Of a stretch of 64,000 bases of DNA, positions 7,666 to 17,441 are shown piece by piece (within the stretch, counting starts at the first letter, position 1; each line of letters starts with the position of its first letter). The position numbers were made by a program, and so were the translations under genes. The notes beneath the pieces are model-generated. The model was not told where the DNA came from and ran no database searches. It worked only from the letters and a program-made list of their open reading frames with translations. The stretch spans positions 5,494,501-5,558,500 of the forward strand of contig NZ_CP043626.1 of assembly GCF_008807415.1 (NCBI RefSeq), in the 5' to 3' direction. Source of the DNA: Pseudomonas denitrificans (nom. rej.) (GTDB taxonomy: Bacteria > Pseudomonadota > Gammaproteobacteria > Pseudomonadales > Pseudomonadaceae).

Positions 7666-10001
7666 GCAGGGTTCTCCTGGCGCATCGCCTCACAGGCCCA
7701 GAGTACCCGCTCCGGCGTCGCCGGCGTATCCAGGTCGGGGCTCAGGCGGTAATCCGCGAGGCTGGCGATGGCGTCGCGCAGGGCCGACCACACCGAGATC
7801 GCCAGCATGAACGGTGGCTCACCCACGGCCTTGGACAGGTACACGCTGTCTTCCTCGTTGGGACGCTCGAACAGTGCCACGCGGAAGTCTTCCGGAGCGT
7901 CGCTCACGGCCGGGATCTTGTAGGTCGCCGGCCCCACGGTGAGCAGCTTGCCGGTGTCGTCCCAACGCAGCTCCTCAGTGGTCAGCCAGCCCATGCCCTG
8001 GACGAAGCCACCCTCGATCTGGCCGATGTCGATGGCCGGGTTCACGCTGCGGCCGACGTCGTGGAGGATGTCCACCCGAGGCACACGGTACTCGCCGGTC
8101 AGCGTGTCCACTTCCACCTCCGATACCGCCGCGCCATAGGCGAAGTAGAAGAACGGGTGGCCCTGGCCCTTCTCGCGGTCGTAGAAGATCTTTGGCGTGC
8201 GGTAGAAACCGGTGGCGGAGAGCTGGATGCGCGCGAAGTAGGCCGCCTGGATGACCTCGGTGAAGCCCAGGTGCTGCGCCCCGACGGTCACTCCGCCGTG
8301 CTCGAAACGTATCTCCTGCGGCTTCACCCCATCGCGTTCGGCGAGGAAGTCGATCAGGCGCTTCTTCAGCGTGCGGGCGGCATCGCGGGCGGCCATGCCG
8401 TTCAGGTCGGTGCCGCTGGAGGCGGCGGTGGGCGAGGTGTTGGGCACCTTGTCGGTGCGCGTGGCGGTGATCACCACGCGCTCCAGCGGCACCTGGAATT
8501 CCTCGGCGACGATCTGCGCGACCTTGGTGTTCAGGCCCTGGCCCATCTCGGTGCCGCCATGGTTAAGCTGGATGCTGCCGTCGGTGTAGAGGTGGACCAG
8601 CGCGCCCGCCTGGTTGAGGTGCTGCGCGGTGAAGGAAATACCGAACTTCACTGGCGTCAGCGCCAGGCCCTTTTTCAGTACCGGGCTCCGTGCATTGAAC
8701 TCGTGGATCGCCGAGCGCCGCGCGACGTAGTCGCTGCTCTGTTCCAGCCGCGCGATCAGTTCGCCCAGCAGGTTGTGCTCGACCTTCTGGTGGTAGGGCG
8801 TCAGCTCCCTGCCCATTCCGCCGTAAAGGTTGAGCTTGCGCACCTCCAGCGGGTCCTTGCCCACCGCGCGGGCGATGTCGTCCATGGCGCGCTCGATGAT
8901 CATCATCCCCTGCGGCCCGCCGAAGCCGCGGAAGGCTGTGTGCGAGACGATGTTGGTGAAACTGCGGTAGCCGGAGATGGCGACGTCGGGGATGAAGTAG
9001 GCGTTGTCGGCGTGGAACATCGCGCGGTCGACGATGGCGTCGGAGAGGTCCGGCGAATGCCCGCAGTCGCCCACCAGGTCGAGTTGCGCGGCGAGCAGCC
9101 GGCCGCCGTAGTCGAAGCCGATGCGGTAGCGGTTGTGGAAGGGATGGCGCTTGCCGGTCAGGCGCATGTCCTCGGCGCGCGGCAGGCGCAGCTTGACCGC
9201 GCGGCCGGTCTTGTTCGCCAGCAGCGCGGCGAGGCAGGCGAAGGGCGCGGCCTGGGTTTCCTTGCCGCCGAAGCCACCGCCCATGCGCCGCACTTCCACG
9301 GTGACCTTGGCCAGCGGGATGGCCAGCACTTCGGCCACCAGTTTCTGCACTTCGCTCGGGTGCTGGCTGGAGGTGTGCACCAGCATGCTGCCGTCGTCGC
9401 CGGGCAGAGCGAGCGAGGCCTGGCCTTCGAGGTAGAAATGCTCCTGGCCGCCGATGAACTGGCGGGCTTCCAGCACCTGAGGAGCGCTCTCCAGCGCTGT
9501 CTGCGCGTCGCCCCGGCGCATGTGGTGCGGCGGGCGCACGAAGCGTTCCTCGGCCTTGGCCCGCAGCGGGTCGATCAGCGGGTCTTCCTTCGCGTATTCG
9601 ACTTTCGCCAGACGCACCGCGCGGCGCGCCTGGAGCAGGCTTTGCGCGGCAACGGCGAACAGCGCCTGGCCGTGGTATTTCACCCGCTCGCCCGCCAGCA
9701 GCGGGTCGCCGGGGAACACCGGGCCGATGTCAGTGTGGCCGGGCACGTCGTCCAGGGTCAGCACGGCGACCACGCCGGGCGCGCTGCGCACCGCGTCGAG
9801 GTCGAGGGAGAGCACCGCGCCGCAGGCGATTTCACTCAGGCCGACAGCGGCGTGCAGCAGGTCGCGCGGCTCCTTCAGGTCGTCCACATAGCGCGCGGCG
9901 CCGCTCACGTACAGCGTGGCGCTGTCGTGCTCGCGGGGCTTGCCCGCGCTGTGGATGGCGACTGCGACGCCGTTGCTGGCCAGCGGTGGCAGGCTACGCA
10001 T
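7662..10001 (-). CDS. xdhB: Xanthine dehydrogenase, molybdopterin-binding large subunit
   Basis: A 779-residue catalytic subunit that oxidises hypoxanthine to xanthine and urate at a molybdenum centre. The N-terminal hammerhead domain (ARYVDDLKEPRDLLHAAVG) precedes the molybdopterin domains. Family landmarks are visible: RRMGGGFGGKETQ, FRGFGGPQGM (with the arginine that orients the purine) and, near the C-terminus, AVGEPPFMLAISVW containing the catalytic glutamate. It overlaps xdhA by 8 bases and xdhC by 4, so all three are co-translated. It works as a heterotetramer with XdhA in the cytoplasm and needs XdhC for cofactor loading. Confidence 0.96.
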   Translation of the reverse strand: MRSLPPLASNGVAVAIHSAGKPREHDSATLYVSGAARYVDDLKEPRDLLHAAVGLSEIACGAVLSLDLDAVRSAPGVVAVLTLDDVPGHTDIGPVFPGDPLLAGERVKYHGQALFAVAAQSLLQARRAVRLAKVEYAKEDPLIDPLRAKAEERFVRPPHHMRRGDAQTALESAPQVLEARQFIGGQEHFYLEGQASLALPGDDGSMLVHTSSQHPSEVQKLVAEVLAIPLAKVTVEVRRMGGGFGGKETQAAPFACLAALLANKTGRAVKLRLPRAEDMRLTGKRHPFHNRYRIGFDYGGRLLAAQLDLVGDCGHSPDLSDAIVDRAMFHADNAYFIPDVAISGYRSFTNIVSHTAFRGFGGPQGMMIIERAMDDIARAVGKDPLEVRKLNLYGGMGRELTPYHQKVEHNLLGELIARLEQSSDYVARRSAIHEFNARSPVLKKGLALTPVKFGISFTAQHLNQAGALVHLYTDGSIQLNHGGTEMGQGLNTKVAQIVAEEFQVPLERVVITATRTDKVPNTSPTAASSGTDLNGMAARDAARTLKKRLIDFLAERDGVKPQEIRFEHGGVTVGAQHLGFTEVIQAAYFARIQLSATGFYRTPKIFYDREKGQGHPFFYFAYGAAVSEVEVDTLTGEYRVPRVDILHDVGRSVNPAIDIGQIEGGFVQGMGWLTTEELRWDDTGKLLTVGPATYKIPAVSDAPEDFRVALFERPNEEDSVYLSKAVGEPPFMLAISVWSALRDAIASLADYRLSPDLDTPATPERVLWACEAMRQENPA

Positions 10002-11418
10002 GGCGCACCTCCGCAGGGCTTTGGGTCCATTCCAGTAGTGCGCGCTGCAACAGGTTCTGTGCCACCTTCAGCCGATAGGCGGCGCTGGCGCGCAGGTCGT
10101 CGATGGGCTGGAAATCCTGCGGGATCGCCGCTTGTGCGGCGGCCACGGCGGCGGCGTCGAAGGGCCTGCTGCGCAGGGCCGCTTCGGTCCTTGCGCCGCG
10201 CAAGGGGGTAGCCGCCATGCCGCCGCAGGCAAGGCGCGCGTCAGTGACGATGCCGGCATCGTCGAAGTCCAGGCGCAGAGCCAGGCAGATGGCGGAAATA
10301 TCGTCGTCACGGCGTTTGGAAATCTTGTCGACGCGGAACCGCTGGTTGCCGCGCAGGCGCGGAATCAGCAGCGCTTCGATGTACTCGCCGGGTTGCAGGA
10401 GTGTCTGCCGGTAGCCGGTGAAGAAGCTTTCGATGGCGACCTCGCGCACGGCTCCCGCCTTGCGCAGACGCAGCCGGGCATCCAGTGCCAGCAGCACCGG
10501 CGGCATGTCGCCGATGGGCGAGGCGTTGGCGATATTGCCGCCCAGCGTGCCGCGCTGGCGAATCTGCAGCGAGCCCAGGCGCTCCAGCAGGGGAGCGACG
10601 CCGGGGAATTCCTGCAGCGCTTCGAGGCAGTCGGCGTAGGTCCGCGCCGCGCCGATCAGCAGGTGCCCAGGATGGACTTCCAGGCGCTGCAGTTCGCTCA
10701 CCCGGTCGAGGTGGATCAGCGCCGGGAAGGTCTTCAGGTTCTGCGTGGCTTCTAGCGCCAGGTCGGTGCCGCCGGCGATCAGTCGTGCCTGTGGGTGACG
10801 CTGCAGCAGGGTATCCAGCCCATCCAGCGAGGCGGGCAACCAGGCCCGCGCCTCGCCGTCATGCAGTGCGCCGGCTGTGGATATCCCCTCAAGACGGGCG
10901 ACGGTGAGGGCGGTGTTCTGGGCGAAGCGGTCGTGGCAGGGCTGCCCGGCGATCTGCGCAGCGGCGTCGAGGATCGGCCGGTAGCCGGTGCAGCGGCACA
11001 GGTTGCCGGAGAGTGCGGTCAGTGCCGTTTCGCGGTCGTGCGGCGGCGGCGAGTGGCGCCAGGCGAACAGCGACATGACGATGCCCGGCGTGCAGAAGCC
11101 GCACTGCGAGCCGTGGCAGTCCACCATCGCCTGCTGTACCGGGTGCAGCGCGCCAGGCTCGCCGAGGTGCTCCACGGTCAGTACCTGACGGCCGTGAACC
11201 GAACTCAGCAGCGTGATGCAGGCGTTCACCGCACGGTAGCGCAGCGCTTCGCCTTCAGGCTCGGCGAGCACCACGGTGCAGGCGCCGCAGTCACCCGAGG
11301 CGCAGCCCTCCTTGGTGCCGGTGCGCGCGCGGTGGATGCGCAGGTAGTCGAGCAGGCTGGTCTCGGGCGCGAAGCCGTCGGCCTGGACCGTTTCGTCGCC
11401 GAGCAGGAACTGGATCAT
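9994..11418 (-). CDS. xdhA: Xanthine dehydrogenase, FeS/FAD small subunit
   Basis: A 474-residue electron-transfer subunit. Residues 1-~80 are a plant-type [2Fe-2S] domain (GCASGDCGACTVV). Residues ~80-160 are the second [2Fe-2S] helical domain (SQCGFCTPGIVMS and GNLCRCTGYRPI). The region ~185-360 is the FAD-binding domain (LIAGGTDLALE, GTLGGNIANASPIGD) and a CO-dehydrogenase-type C-terminal domain closes the protein. Electrons pass from the XdhB molybdenum site through the clusters to FAD and NAD+. It is the first gene of the xdhABC operon, with its promoter in the 466-base gap shared with ahpC. Confidence 0.96.
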   Translation of the reverse strand: MIQFLLGDETVQADGFAPETSLLDYLRIHRARTGTKEGCASGDCGACTVVLAEPEGEALRYRAVNACITLLSSVHGRQVLTVEHLGEPGALHPVQQAMVDCHGSQCGFCTPGIVMSLFAWRHSPPPHDRETALTALSGNLCRCTGYRPILDAAAQIAGQPCHDRFAQNTALTVARLEGISTAGALHDGEARAWLPASLDGLDTLLQRHPQARLIAGGTDLALEATQNLKTFPALIHLDRVSELQRLEVHPGHLLIGAARTYADCLEALQEFPGVAPLLERLGSLQIRQRGTLGGNIANASPIGDMPPVLLALDARLRLRKAGAVREVAIESFFTGYRQTLLQPGEYIEALLIPRLRGNQRFRVDKISKRRDDDISAICLALRLDFDDAGIVTDARLACGGMAATPLRGARTEAALRSRPFDAAAVAAAQAAIPQDFQPIDDLRASAAYRLKVAQNLLQRALLEWTQSPAEVRHA

Positions 11419-11884
11419 CGGGAGTCCTCGTCGTCATGCGTGCGGCAGCGCCGCTTCGCGAAGGCTGTCCGTAGACGTCGAGAGCCTCGTGGCGAAGGGC
11501 TCTCACGCACAAGCATAGGCTCGCGGGCAGGCTTGACCAGTGGGGCAGGAAAACCGCTTCGCTCGAAAAGCTTCGAAGCGCCGTACGTCGTGACTGGCGT
11601 TGTCCTCGCGGCGCTTTCGGGCGAAGGTGGGTTGACCATTGCATGGGGTAAACGCTGATAACGGCCGGGCCAGACGCTTTGCGTCACGAATCCGGGCGTA
11701 GGACGCTACGAATCGCCTGATAGGAAACTTCTTCCTTTTATAGTTCTCTCCATAGAGAGACTCAATTTTCGTGATGCCCTAAATCAATGGGCATTCATTG
11801 TCATCAGGCGATAATCTTGCCCCTGTCGAATTTCAACCGATCGACCACTCGATTAAACGACAACTCTCTACGAGGAATTGCCTA
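11419..11884. other. Divergent promoter region between xdhA and ahpC
   Basis: A 466-base region with no convincing gene. It contains an inverted repeat GAGAGCC/GGCTCTC (11480-11486 with 11498-11504), another CGCTTCG/CGAAGCG (11555-11561 with 11574-11580), and an AT-rich patch at 11725-11820 upstream of ahpC. The patch includes GATAGG...TTATAG...CATAGAG elements loosely reminiscent of OxyR half-sites, but the spacing does not fit the OxyR consensus well. ahpC has a good GAGGA ribosome site at its end. Confidence 0.45.
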
Positions 11885-12448
11885 ATGAATCTGATCAACA
11901 CCGCCGTTCAACCGTTCAAGGTCAACGCTTTCCACAATGGCAAGTTCATCGAAGTCACCGAGCAGTCCCTGAAGGGCAAGTGGTCCGTTCTGATCTTCAT
12001 GCCGGCAGCTTTCACCTTCAACTGCCCGACCGAGATCGAAGACGCTGCCAACAACTACGCCGCCTTCCGTGAAGCAGGTACCGAGGTCTACATCGTGACC
12101 ACCGATACCCACTTCTCCCACAAGGTGTGGCACGAGACTTCCCCGGCCGTTGGCAAAGCCCAGTTCCCGCTGATCGGCGACCCGACCCACCAGCTGACCA
12201 ACGCCTTCGGCGTACACATCCCGGAAGAAGGCCTGGCGCTGCGCGGCACCTTCGTAATCAACCCGGAAGGCATCATCAAGACCGTCGAAATCCACTCCAA
12301 CGAGATCGCTCGTGACGTCGGCGAAACCCTGCGCAAGCTGAAAGCTGCCCAGTACACCGCCGCTCACCCGGGTGAAGTCTGCCCGGCCAAGTGGAAAGAA
12401 GGCGAGAAGACCCTGGCTCCGTCCCTGGACCTGGTCGGCAAGATCTAA
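11885..12448 (+). CDS. ahpC: Alkyl hydroperoxide reductase subunit C (peroxiredoxin)
   Basis: A 187-residue typical 2-Cys peroxiredoxin that reduces H2O2 and organic peroxides in the cytoplasm. The peroxidatic cysteine lies in AAFTFNCPTEIED and the resolving cysteine in GEVCPAKWKEG. DTHFSHKVWHET and GLALRGTFVINPEG are also as in the AhpC family. The ATG at 11885 gives the canonical length and follows CGAGGA; the frame is open further upstream but without support. AhpF, encoded downstream, re-reduces it. In Pseudomonas this operon is normally under OxyR; only a weak candidate site is visible here. Confidence 0.97.
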   Translation: MNLINTAVQPFKVNAFHNGKFIEVTEQSLKGKWSVLIFMPAAFTFNCPTEIEDAANNYAAFREAGTEVYIVTTDTHFSHKVWHETSPAVGKAQFPLIGDPTHQLTNAFGVHIPEEGLALRGTFVINPEGIIKTVEIHSNEIARDVGETLRKLKAAQYTAAHPGEVCPAKWKEGEKTLAPSLDLVGKI

Positions 12449-12454
12449 GAACGA

Positions 12455-12522
12455 TCGGGAAGCGGTTGCGCGGCGGCTCCCGCCACGCAACCACCGGGCG
12501 TCCGCCCACGAAAGCTTCCCGA
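12455..12522 (+). other. Predicted three-way-junction RNA structure between ahpC and ahpF
   Basis: Starting 6 bases after the ahpC stop, an outer stem TCGGGAAGC/GCTTCCCGA (12455-12463 with 12514-12522) encloses two hairpins. The first is GGTTGCG-c-GGCGG/CCGCC-a-CGCAACC (12464-12476 with 12480-12492), twelve pairs and one mismatch. The second is GGGCG/CGCCC (12496-12500 with 12503-12507). No T-run follows, so it is not a simple terminator. Position suggests an mRNA stabiliser or processing site that makes more AhpC than AhpF, or a REP-type insertion. Confidence 0.6.
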
Positions 12523-12540
12523 GCCGTTTGGCAACACCCC

Positions 12541-12607
12541 GAGGATGCCTACCGGCATCCTCCCTACCCAAGCCAAAAGCGTGCGTAGGGTGGGCTGAAA
12601 AGCCCGC
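12541..12607 (+). repeat. Further hairpins upstream of ahpF
   Basis: Perfect 9-base stem GAGGATGCC/GGCATCCTC (12541-12549 with 12554-12562), then CCTACCC and GTAGGGTGGGCT-gaaa-AGCCCGCC. The GTAGGGTGGGC word resembles dispersed intergenic repeats of Pseudomonas. Together with the preceding junction structure, most of the ahpC-ahpF gap is base-paired. Confidence 0.5.
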
Positions 12608-12645
12608 CGGGGAACCCTTTTGCTCAGATTCCGAGGATTTGAATC

Positions 12646-14211
12646 ATGTTGGACGCCACGCTTAAAACCCAGTTGAAGGCCTACCTGGAAAAGGTCCAGC
12701 AGCCGTTCGAGATCGTCGCGTCCCTCGATGACAGCGACAAGTCCCGCGAAATGAGCGAGCTGCTGCACGAAATCGTCGGCCTGACCGACAAGATCACCCT
12801 GCGTGAAGATGGCAGCGACGCTCGCAAGCCCTCCTTCTCGCTGAACCGCCCCGGGGCGAACATCGGCCTGGCTTTCGCCGGCATCCCCATGGGTCACGAA
12901 TTCACCTCCCTGGTGCTGGCGCTGCTGCAGGTCGGCGGCCACCCGTCCAAGCTCGAAGCCGAAGTGATCGAGCAGATCAAGGGCATCCAGGGTTCGTTCG
13001 TGTTCGAAACTTACTTCTCGCTGTCCTGCCAGAACTGCCCGGACGTGGTCCAGGCGCTGAACCTGATGGCCGTGCTCAACCCGAACATCCGCCACGTCGC
13101 CATCGACGGCGCGCTGTTCCAGGAAGAAGTCGAGCGCCGCCAGGTGATGGCTGTCCCGAGCATCTACCTCAACGGTGAAGTGTTCGGCCAGGGCCGCATG
13201 GGCGTGGAAGAAATCCTCGCCAAGATCGACACCGGCGCCGCTGCCCGCGAAGCCGAGAAGCTGTCGGCCAAGGAAGCGTTCGACGTACTGGTCGTCGGCG
13301 GTGGCCCGGCTGGCGCTGCGGCGGCCATCTATGCCGCTCGTAAAGGCATCCGTACCGGCGTCGCGGCCGAGCGCTTCGGCGGCCAGGTGCTGGACACCAT
13401 GGCGATCGAGAACTTCATCTCGGTGACCGAGACCGAAGGCCCGAAACTGGCTCGTCAGCTGGAAGAACACGTCAAGCACTACGACGTCGACATCATGAAC
13501 CTGCAGCGCGCCAGCGCGCTGATTCCGGCGAAGACTGCCGGCGGCCTGCACGAAGTGCAGTTCGAGGGCGGCGGCAGCCTGAAGGCCAAGTCGCTGATCC
13601 TGGCCACCGGCGCCCGCTGGCGCGAAATGGGCGTGCCGGGCGAGAAGGAATACAAGGCCAAGGGCGTGTGCTTCTGCCCGCACTGCGACGGCCCGCTGTT
13701 CAAGGGCAAGCGCGTGGCGGTGATCGGCGGCGGCAACTCCGGCGTCGAAGCGGCCATCGACCTGGCCGGCATCGTGTCCCACGTGACCCTGCTGGAGTTC
13801 GACAGCAAGCTGCGCGCCGACGCCGTGCTGCAACGCAAGCTGTTCAGCCTGCCGAACGTTGATGTGATCACCAGCGCGCTGACCAGCGAAGTGAAAGGCG
13901 ATGGCCAGAAGGTCACCGGCCTGGTCTACAAGGACCGCAACTCGGAAGAGTTCAAGTCCGTCGACCTGGAAGGCATCTTCGTGCAGATCGGCCTGCTGCC
14001 CAACAGCGAATGGCTCAAGGGCACCATCGAGCTGACCCCGCGTGGCGAGATCATCGTCGACGCTCGCGGTGAAACCTCGCTGCCGGGCATCTTCGCCGCC
14101 GGTGACGTGACCACCGTACCGTACAAGCAGATCGTGATCGCGGTCGGCGAAGGCGCCAAGGCGTCGCTCTCTGCCTTCGACCACCTGATCCGCTCCTCCG
14201 CGCCAGCCTGA
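12646..14211 (+). CDS. ahpF: Alkyl hydroperoxide reductase subunit F
   Basis: A 521-residue flavoprotein disulfide reductase that moves electrons from NADH to AhpC. The N-terminal ~200 residues are a double thioredoxin fold with the redox pair SCQNCPD. The rest is a thioredoxin-reductase-like module with FAD motif [15 protein letters not shown], redox pair [11 protein letters not shown] motif [13 protein letters not shown] and the closing [15 protein letters not shown]. All key cysteines are present and the length is standard. It lies 197 bases after ahpC behind a structured gap and ends with a strong terminator. Confidence 0.97.
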   Translation: MLDATLKTQLKAYLEKVQQPFEIVASLDDSDKSREMSELLHEIVGLTDKITLREDGSDARKPSFSLNRPGANIGLAFAGIPMGHEFTSLVLALLQVGGHPSKLEAEVIEQIKGIQGSFVFETYFSLSCQNCPDVVQALNLMAVLNPNIRHVAIDGALFQEEVERRQVMAVPSIYLNGEVFGQGRMGVEEILAKIDTGAAAREAEKLSAKEAFDVLVVGGGPAGAAAAIYAARKGIRTGVAAERFGGQVLDTMAIENFISVTETEGPKLARQLEEHVKHYDVDIMNLQRASALIPAKTAGGLHEVQFEGGGSLKAKSLILATGARWREMGVPGEKEYKAKGVCFCPHCDGPLFKGKRVAVIGGGNSGVEAAIDLAGIVSHVTLLEFDSKLRADAVLQRKLFSLPNVDVITSALTSEVKGDGQKVTGLVYKDRNSEEFKSVDLEGIFVQIGLLPNSEWLKGTIELTPRGEIIVDARGETSLPGIFAAGDVTTVPYKQIVIAVGEGAKASLSAFDHLIRSSAPA

Positions 14212-14234
14212 TGACCTCGCGCTAGAGAAAGAAA

Positions 14235-14272
14235 CGCCCGGTTCACGCGAGTGAACCGGGCGTTTTCTTTTG
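14235..14272 (+). terminator. Terminator after ahpF
   Basis: Perfect 12-base stem CGCCCGGTTCAC/GTGAACCGGGCG (14235-14246 with 14251-14262), loop GCGA, followed by TTTTCTTTT. Preceding A residues may let it act on the minus strand too. Confidence 0.95.
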
Positions 14273-14310
14273 GATGATATTTACCTGCTGGTCCTGACGC
14301 GGGGGGTTAG

Positions 14311-14453
14311 CACCCTCTCCCTAACCCTCTCCCTGAAGGGAGAGGGGACTGTCCGGCAGACGCGGATATCTCTGCGCCCTCCGGCTGACTTCGAAAAGTA
14401 TCGATGCAGAGGACGGCTCCCTCTCCCTTCAGGGAGAGGGCGGGGGAGAGGGC
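14311..14453. repeat. MITE-like intergenic repeat, copy A
   Basis: About 143 bases bounded by imperfect inverted CCCTCTCCCT / GGGAGAGGG ends. The core carries GAGGGGACTGTCC, then CGGCTGAC-TTCGAAA, then GGACGGCTCCCTCTCCCT. The same ordered words occur at 62592-62746 (copy B), and one end alone occurs at 59111-59141. It has no coding capacity. Shared termini plus a diverged core suggest a small non-autonomous mobile or REP-derived element. Confidence 0.7.
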
Positions 14454-14471
14454 CAGCCTCGCTCCGAATCT

Positions 14472-15905
14472 TCAGAGAATCGGCGACACCAGCCGCGCCA
14501 CGCGCATCCCCAGCTGCTGCAGCCGGTGCACGCGCTTGCGGTCGTCCAGGGTCATCTCCACCGACTGCGCGAAGTCCTCTTCCAGCATGGTCTCCACGTC
14601 GCGGGCGAAGCCTTCGTCGACGGTGATCACCATGATCTCGAAGTTCAGGCGGAAGGAGCGGTTGTCCAGGTTGGCGCTGCCCACCGCGGCGCTGTCGTGG
14701 TCGATCAGCACCACCTTCTGGTGCAGGAACCCCGGCTGGTAGCGGAACACCCGCACGCCGGCGCGCACGGCGTCCAGCGCGTACAGGCTGGAGGCGGCGT
14801 AGACCGTCTTGTGGTCCGGTCGCGAGGGCAACAGGATGCGCACGTCCACGCCGCGCAGTACCGCCAGGCGCAGGGCCGCGGCGACGGCTTCGTCCGGGAC
14901 GAAGTACGGCGTGGTGATCCACACCCGCTCCACCGCCGCATTGATCGATTCGACGAAGAACAGCGAGCAGGTTTCCTGGGTGTCCGCCGGGCCGCTGGGC
15001 ACCACCTGGCAGAGCATCCCGGCGTCGTCGTAACCGTCGGGCAGGATCAGCGTCGGCAGCGCATGGGTGGCCCAGAACCAGTCCTCGGCGAAGCACTCCT
15101 GCAGGCAGGCCACCGCCGGACCGTGCAGTTCGATGTGGGTGTCGCGCCAGGGTGCCAGCGGCGGCTTCTCGCCCAGGTATTCGACGCCGACGTTGTGCCC
15201 GCCGACGAAACCGCGCACGCCGTCGACCACCACGATCTTGCGGTGGTTGCGGAAGTTCACCTGGAAGCGGTTGATCATCCCGCTGCCGGTGCTGAAGGCA
15301 TGCACCTGCACGCCGCCCTGGCGCAGGCGCTCGATGTAGCGACGCGATAGCGCGTGGCTGCCGATGCCGTCATACAGCAGGAACACATCCACGCCGTTGG
15401 CTGCACGCTCCAGCAGCAGCTGCGCGAGGCGCTGGCCGAGGGCGTCGTCACGGATGATGAAGAACTGCACGAGGATGACTTTCTGCGCGCTGGAAATGGC
15501 CTCGAACATCGCATCGAAGGATGCCTTGCCGTTCACCAGCAGGCGCACCTTGTTGTTCGCCAGCGTCGGCATGCGCGCCAGCCCGACCATGGCCTTGAGC
15601 GCCTTGTAGGCGTGGTACTGGCGGGCGGCAAGGGCCTCTTCCACCCAGGGACGCCAGTCCAGTTCGGCGGCGGCGACGTGCATTTCCTCGTTGGCCTGCC
15701 GGCGCGCACCGATGTAGGCGTCGAAGCGGCTGCGGCCGAAGACGAGGTAGGGCACCAGCGTCAGCAGCGGCATGAACACCAGTGAGGTCGCCCAGGCGAT
15801 GGCGCCCTGCGCGGTGCGCACGCTGAGCACGGCGTGGACCGCGGCGATGATCCCCAGCAGCTGGATGACGACCAGGAAGTGGGCGATGTAGGTGGTGTAC
15901 TGCAT
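14472..15905 (-). CDS. cls: Cardiolipin synthase (phospholipase D superfamily)
   Basis: A 477-residue inner-membrane enzyme that joins two phosphatidylglycerols to make cardiolipin and glycerol. Two N-terminal transmembrane helices (residues ~5-27 and ~36-58) precede two PLD catalytic domains, each with an HKD motif: [10 protein letters not shown] (~219) and [10 protein letters not shown] followed by [10 protein letters not shown] (~395). This is the ClsA layout and length. It stands alone, ending next to repeat copy A and starting close to the amidase gene in the same direction. Confidence 0.93.
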   Translation of the reverse strand: MQYTTYIAHFLVVIQLLGIIAAVHAVLSVRTAQGAIAWATSLVFMPLLTLVPYLVFGRSRFDAYIGARRQANEEMHVAAAELDWRPWVEEALAARQYHAYKALKAMVGLARMPTLANNKVRLLVNGKASFDAMFEAISSAQKVILVQFFIIRDDALGQRLAQLLLERAANGVDVFLLYDGIGSHALSRRYIERLRQGGVQVHAFSTGSGMINRFQVNFRNHRKIVVVDGVRGFVGGHNVGVEYLGEKPPLAPWRDTHIELHGPAVACLQECFAEDWFWATHALPTLILPDGYDDAGMLCQVVPSGPADTQETCSLFFVESINAAVERVWITTPYFVPDEAVAAALRLAVLRGVDVRILLPSRPDHKTVYAASSLYALDAVRAGVRVFRYQPGFLHQKVVLIDHDSAAVGSANLDNRSFRLNFEIMVITVDEGFARDVETMLEEDFAQSVEMTLDDRKRVHRLQQLGMRVARLVSPIL

Positions 15906-15947
15906 GGGCGCGCGATCGGTTCCTTGTGGTCGGCGGTGTGCCTGAGC

Positions 15948-17345
15948 CTAGTTGACTCCCGGCGGCTGCGGCCAGCGGCTGACGGGGCCGCGCCAGTGTT
16001 CGTAGGTCTTGCCCAGACGCAGTACCTCGATGTCGGCGAAGCGCGGGCCGACGATCTGCAGGCCAATGGGCATGCCCGCGCTGGTGAAGCCACAGTTGAT
16101 TGAGAGTGCCGGTTGCTCGGACATGTTCCAGGGCACGGTGAAGCCGATGTGCTCGAAGGGCAGCGCCGGGTCGTTGGTGGGCGAGGCCCACTCGGCCGGG
16201 AAGGCGGCGACCTGGTTGGTCGGCGAGAGCAGGAAGTCTATCTCGTGGAATTGCTCGGCGGCCCGTCGACGCATGTCGAAAGTGCGGTTGTAGCCGCGCA
16301 CCGCGTCGGCGCCGCTGACCGAGGCGCCGCCCTCGGCCCACTGGTAGATGTACGGCAGCACCTTGGCCTGGCGCTCGCGGGGCAGGTTCTCCAGCTCGGC
16401 CCACAGGCGTGCGCGCCAGAACTTGTCGAGCCCATCGAGCAGCTCGCGGTCGAGGATCGGCTGCACTTCGACGATCTCCGCTCCCGCATTGGCGAAGCGC
16501 CGCGCGACCGCCTCGACGGCGGCTCGGACTTCCGTATCCGGTTGCAGGCCGCAACCTGGATCGAGCTGCAGGCCGATGCGCAGGCCCTGCACGTCCAGTT
16601 CCTCGATGTGCCAGTCCAGGTCCGCCGGCGGCAGCGCCGTGGCGTCGCGCCAGTCTGGGCGGGCGAGGTGCTTCATCATCAGCGCCGCATCGTCCAGCGT
16701 GCGGGTCATCGGCCCGGCGCAGCGCCCGGTGTAGTACGGGTCGATGGGAATGCGCCCGAAGCTCGGTTTGAAGCCGACCAGGCCGCACCAGCCCGCTGGC
16801 AGGCGGACCGAGCCGCCGATGTCGGTGCCGATGTGCAGCGGCCCGTAGCCGGCGGCGGCCGCCGAGGCGGCGCCGGCGCTGGAGCCGCCGGGGTTCATGC
16901 GCAGGTCCCAGGGATTGCGCGCCAATTCGTGGAAGCTGGAAAGCCCGGAGGAGAGCATGCCGAAGTCCGGTACCGTGGTCTTGCCCAGCAGGATCGCGCC
17001 AGCCTCGAACATCCGCGCGGCAGGCGGTGCGTCGCCGGTTGAAGGTTGCAGCAGGGTGGCGGCGCTGCCCTGGGGAATCGGGTCGCCACGGGTGGCGATC
17101 AGCTCCTTGATGGTCACCGGCACGCCATCCAGTTCGCCGCAGGGCGCGCAGCGGATCCAGCGCGCCTCGGAGCGCCGCGCCTGCTCCATCGCCCGCTGCG
17201 GATCGAAGGCGAAGAGCGCGCAGAGTTGCGGCTCCCAGCGGTCGATGTGAGCGATCAGATGCTCCAGGTACTCGACGGGGGATAGCTGGTGCGAGCGGTA
17301 CAGGGCCAGCAGTTCGACGGCGGACAGGTCGTGCAACGGTGGCAT
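15948..17345 (-). CDS. Amidase-signature family enzyme
   Basis: A 465-residue member of the amidase signature family. The Ser-cisSer-Lys triad is visible: the lysine in VTIKELIAT, the cis-serine in GGSSAGAASAAAA and the nucleophile in GTDIGGSVRLPAGW. These enzymes hydrolyse small amides or transfer amide nitrogen (GatA is a relative), but there is no GatB/GatC neighbour, so a catabolic amidase is more likely. The substrate is unknown. I chose ATG 17345, preceded by GGAG; an in-frame GTG ten codons upstream is possible. It is followed 42 bases later by cls in the same direction. Confidence 0.88.
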   Translation of the reverse strand: MPPLHDLSAVELLALYRSHQLSPVEYLEHLIAHIDRWEPQLCALFAFDPQRAMEQARRSEARWIRCAPCGELDGVPVTIKELIATRGDPIPQGSAATLLQPSTGDAPPAARMFEAGAILLGKTTVPDFGMLSSGLSSFHELARNPWDLRMNPGGSSAGAASAAAAGYGPLHIGTDIGGSVRLPAGWCGLVGFKPSFGRIPIDPYYTGRCAGPMTRTLDDAALMMKHLARPDWRDATALPPADLDWHIEELDVQGLRIGLQLDPGCGLQPDTEVRAAVEAVARRFANAGAEIVEVQPILDRELLDGLDKFWRARLWAELENLPRERQAKVLPYIYQWAEGGASVSGADAVRGYNRTFDMRRRAAEQFHEIDFLLSPTNQVAAFPAEWASPTNDPALPFEHIGFTVPWNMSEQPALSINCGFTSAGMPIGLQIVGPRFADIEVLRLGKTYEHWRGPVSRWPQPPGVN

Positions 17346-17441
17346 GGCGGTCTCCGGCGTGGGGCTATGCCTCACCCTAGCCGAATCCGCGCCGCGATGG
17401 GATAGGCGCGGTCGTCACACCGCGCGCCGTCTTTCGTCGGA

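Noticed and set aside
8061..10211. Long plus-strand open frame opposite xdhB and xdhA
   Set aside because: It is the antisense shadow of GC-rich codons in xdhBA; it has no ribosome site and no recognisable domain.
11725..11820. OxyR binding site upstream of ahpC
   Set aside because: ATAG-like half-sites are present but their spacing (about 20 instead of 22 bases) and the CTAT halves do not fit the four-element consensus well enough to annotate.
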